In this document: positions 37,558 through 38,299 of the stretch, piece after piece | How the letters are laid out: each line of letters starts with the position of its first letter | Numbering within the stretch: the first letter of the stretch is position 1 | Source of the DNA: a virus | IMG/VR virus record: IMGVR_UViG_3300036845_000114 | Coordinates: 1 to 38,299 of that record | Direction: 5' to 3' (one strand) | Length of the DNA: 38,299 nt | Program-made: the position numbers and the translations under genes | Notes under the pieces: generated by a model | The model's input: only the letters and a program-made list of their open reading frames with translations | Database searches by the model: none | What the model was told of the DNA's origin: nothing

Positions 37558-37815
37558 TTAAAAGGGTATGTCGTCATCAAAATCTAAGGGCGGCGTTACC
37601 GATTCTTGCGGGCGCGACGCGCGGACGCCTTTTACCCTAAAGCGCACGTTAGAAAAAAGGTCGGGGTATTGGGATTTGGCTAGCCAAACATCCATCCAAT
37701 ATTCAACGTGATTTATTTCGCAAGTACCGGTGTAATCGGCGCGCGTTGGGATGCCTTTTTTATCGTTCACGAACAACACGCCGCGCATGTTGTTATCCCA
37801 TTCTTTGTTAGCCAT
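37558..37815 (-). CDS. small protein with SSB-type C-terminal tail
   Basis: An 85-aa protein from ATG 37815. MANKEWDNNMRGVLFVNDKK, then YTGTCEINHVEYWMDVWLAK and VRFRVKG, forms strands as in short OB-like phage proteins, and it ends in DFDDDIPF, nearly identical to the last residues of bacterial SSB that recruit RecQ, Exo I, PriA and other partners. It may bind ssDNA, or mimic the SSB tail to bring host factors to the phage recombination site. It lies between the exonuclease and ParB-like genes. Confidence 0.7.
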   Translation of the reverse strand: MANKEWDNNMRGVLFVNDKKGIPTRADYTGTCEINHVEYWMDVWLAKSQYPDLFSNVRFRVKGVRASRPQESVTPPLDFDDDIPF

Positions 37816-38299
37816 AGGCACCGTCCATAATTAAGCAGTAATGCGCTTCTACTTCGCTTAAGAATTTTTTTGCTTCCGCTTCATACTCATCCAGGCGGGC
37901 GTTAAAGCGCTCCACGCGCACGCGTAACAGTTGCTTGTGCGGCGGCATCCGGTCATCGAATGAAATTAGATCGCAAAACGCTGCGCCGCTAATCCATAAG
38001 TTGTGCCGCACTTGCGCGTCATACTCGGCGGCAAGTGCCGAAGGGTCCGCAAGGTACGTCAAGTGCGTTGCCATCTTCGGGCATTTCAATTCAACGATGC
38101 CGGAAAAGTCGCCTATGTCCCCATCAAGCGAGCAACCCGCCATGATTTCGTTATGCTGCAAAAAACCAGTCTTGCGCACTAGCTCGCCGGTTTGCGCTTC
38201 GTAGGCGGCGAAGGCTTGCGGCTCAATCACCACGCCCCGTTCCATGTCGCGGGTAAAAAATAAATTCTCTTGCGCTTCCCCGGCGATGCGCTCGCTTAC
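37808..38299 (-). CDS. YqaJ/lambda-Exo-type recombinase exonuclease (5' end cut off)
   Basis: At least 163 codons are visible, and the frame stays open to the right edge of the window. ERGVVIEPQAFAAYEAQTGE, HNEIMAGCSLDGDIGD and VELKCPK contain the D...ExK catalytic core of the YqaJ viral recombinase family (lambda Exo: RGxxxEPxAxxxYE). It degrades one strand of dsDNA for annealing-type recombination. No annealing protein is visible in the window; it may lie just beyond the edge. The stop overlaps the start of the next gene by 8 bases. Confidence 0.85.
   Translation of the reverse strand, partial: VSERIAGEAQENLFFTRDMERGVVIEPQAFAAYEAQTGELVRKTGFLQHNEIMAGCSLDGDIGDFSGIVELKCPKMATHLTYLADPSALAAEYDAQVRHNLWISGAAFCDLISFDDRMPPHKQLLRVRVERFNARLDEYEAEAKKFLSEVEAHYCLIMDGAYG

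Overview
The window is almost wall-to-wall phage genes. It looks like most of the genome of a temperate, short-tailed (podovirus-type) phage, or the matching prophage. The portal, scaffold, coat, adaptor and DNA-stabilisation proteins belong to the P22 gp1/gp8/gp5/gp4/gp10 families. The small-gene content and general style recall Burkholderiales podophages such as the BcepC6B/BPP-1 kind; that host assignment is an inference from protein style and the fairly GC-rich composition, not a search result. No clear bacterial chromosomal gene is present, and recombination genes run off the right edge, so no phage/host junction can be placed.

Layout. (1) Positions 1-1727, plus strand: tightly coupled early genes (VRR-NUC-like nuclease, tiny membrane proteins, zinc ribbon). 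(2) 1734-3158, minus strand: a proline-rich protein and two hypothetical genes, ended by two minus-strand terminators. (3) 3159-3367: a mirror-symmetric divergent control region carrying a TGTGTATA-type operator. (4) 3368-4345, plus: an unknown protein, a 54-aa ribbon-helix-helix-like protein and a helix-turn-helix protein, followed by a roughly 530-base poorly coding, T-tract-rich stretch. (5) 4602-6291, minus: a cassette of small genes mostly joined by 4-base ATGA overlaps. (6) 6398-10400, plus: accessory genes (SLOG/YspA-like, DUF6847-like, zinc fingers, membrane proteins) and a tRNA-Thr(UGU). (7) 10443-10907: a Q/ArpU-like antiterminator candidate just before the late genes. (8) 10908-33572, plus: morphogenesis (GroES-like co-chaperonin, terminase, portal, scaffold, coat, head/tail connectors, three ejection proteins, two tail fibres, candidate holin), interrupted by an antisense lipoprotein/membrane-protein pair at 29695-30134. 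(9) 33569-34964, minus: zinc ribbon, triple helix-turn-helix protein and a full CsrA, converging on the late operon. (10) 34965-35326: AT-rich region with a perfect operator palindrome and three pairs of AACTGYTACCA repeats, leading into a tyrosine integrase. (11) 36373-38299, minus: Xis-like protein, ParB-like protein, a small protein with an SSB-type tail, and a YqaJ/lambda-Exo recombinase cut by the window edge.

How it fits together. The integrase, Xis-like protein, early divergent region and repeated operators point to a lysis/lysogeny circuit. The Q-like protein probably opens the late operon. The most unusual part is the minus-strand operon of zinc ribbon, triple HTH and CsrA: it has an operator matching those of the early regions, it ends by overlapping the last late gene, and it would give the phage both a DNA-binding regulator built from transposase-type HTH units and a post-transcriptional regulator able to act on host mRNA. 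Other notable points are the phage GroES-like protein, a beta-domain inserted in two adjacent connector proteins, fibre modules shared between distant genes, and a tRNA with an apparently 6-bp acceptor stem. No endolysin is recognisable in the window.
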